Positions 5,772 through 5,894 of a DNA stretch of 5,894 nt are shown here, piece after piece; positions within the stretch are counted from its first letter, which is position 1; every line of letters starts with the position of its first letter. The stretch spans positions 1 through 5,894 of the forward strand of contig LIAZ01000076.1 of the NCBI GenBank assembly GCA_001438985.1, given 5' to 3'. Under the pieces are notes generated by a model. It saw only the letters and a list, made by a program, of their open reading frames with translations. It searched no databases and was not told where the DNA came from. A program made the position numbers and the translations under genes. The DNA is from Acidimicrobium sp. BACL17 MAG-120823-bin42 (GTDB lineage: Bacteria; Actinomycetota; Acidimicrobiia; Acidimicrobiales; Ilumatobacteraceae).

Positions 5772-5894
5772 AGAGCGCGTCATGGAAGCGCTCGAACTTG
5801 TTGCGCTTGGGTCATTTAGCGAGCGCCGCGTTCCGCAGTTGTCTGGTGGAGAACAGCAACGTGTTGCGTTGGCCCGTGCATTAGTGCTTGAGCC
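5770..5894 (+). pseudogene. ABC ATPase, continuation in the +1 frame, cut by window end
   Basis: From 5770 the shifted frame reads KERVMEALELVALGSFSERR and then VPQLSGGEQQRVALARALVLE up to the end of the window. This carries the ABC signature LSGGEQQR (from 5839) expected about 50 residues after the Q-loop, so it is the same gene as the preceding 5427-5771 frame. Walker B would follow just past the window and is not seen. No credible start of its own exists: ATG 5782 lies inside a helix of the family and has no ribosome binding site. Without the shift, the protein would be normal in all visible motifs. Whether the gene is dead cannot be decided from this sequence alone. Confidence 0.78.

Overview
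The window reads as a compact chromosomal segment from a free-living bacterium, most likely an aquatic actinobacterium of intermediate GC content (roughly half G+C by eye). An Acidimicrobiia-type lineage is my best guess, but it is not proven by the sequence. Reasons are the tight gene packing, little Shine-Dalgarno signal at several starts, a GTG start, a tRNA without an encoded CCA end, and protein styles I associate with actinobacteria. The last include a secreted serine hydrolase with a short Cys-Tyr-x-Cys-GK-x-x-W module at its N-terminus and a 2-oxoglutarate oxygenase of the HalD/BesD type. No phage, insertion sequence, CRISPR or plasmid signature is visible.

Left part, plus strand (1-3722): four genes run in one direction with almost no space between them. 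They are an APH/EcKinase-like small-molecule kinase (5' end cut by the window), a histidine phosphatase, an Fe(II)/2-oxoglutarate oxygenase with an intact H-x-D...H triad, and a secreted beta-lactamase-fold serine hydrolase. Gaps are 29, 0 (or 36, depending on start choice) and 0 bases. A kinase next to a phosphatase and a hydroxylase suggests small-molecule metabolism, but no substrate can be read from the sequence. A pair of alternative hairpins sits on the kinase stop codon, and a -10-like box lies just before the phosphatase GTG, so the phosphatase may also have its own, possibly leaderless, transcript.

Middle part, minus strand (5171-3705): a PAPS-type sulfotransferase is followed after 18 bases by an unrecognised single-pass membrane protein. 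That protein has a signal peptide, and one possible cleavage site would leave a histidine as first residue. The second gene overlaps the serine hydrolase tail to tail by 18 bases, and a GC-rich hairpin lies exactly in that overlap.

Right part, plus strand (5172-5894): a 159-base divergent intergenic region carries a plausible promoter for a tRNA-Ala(GGC) gene. 23 bases after the tRNA begins an ABC-transporter ATPase of the PotA/polyamine-iron-sugar importer type. Its reading frame is broken after 114 codons and resumes in the +1 frame with the LSGGEQQR signature, so the gene is either frameshifted or contains a sequence error. It runs off the window.

I do not see a clear new defence or mobile system. 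The most unusual items are the frameshifted ATPase, the oxygenase that keeps the Asp that halogenases of its family lose, the unknown membrane protein, and the overlapping convergent gene ends with an embedded hairpin.
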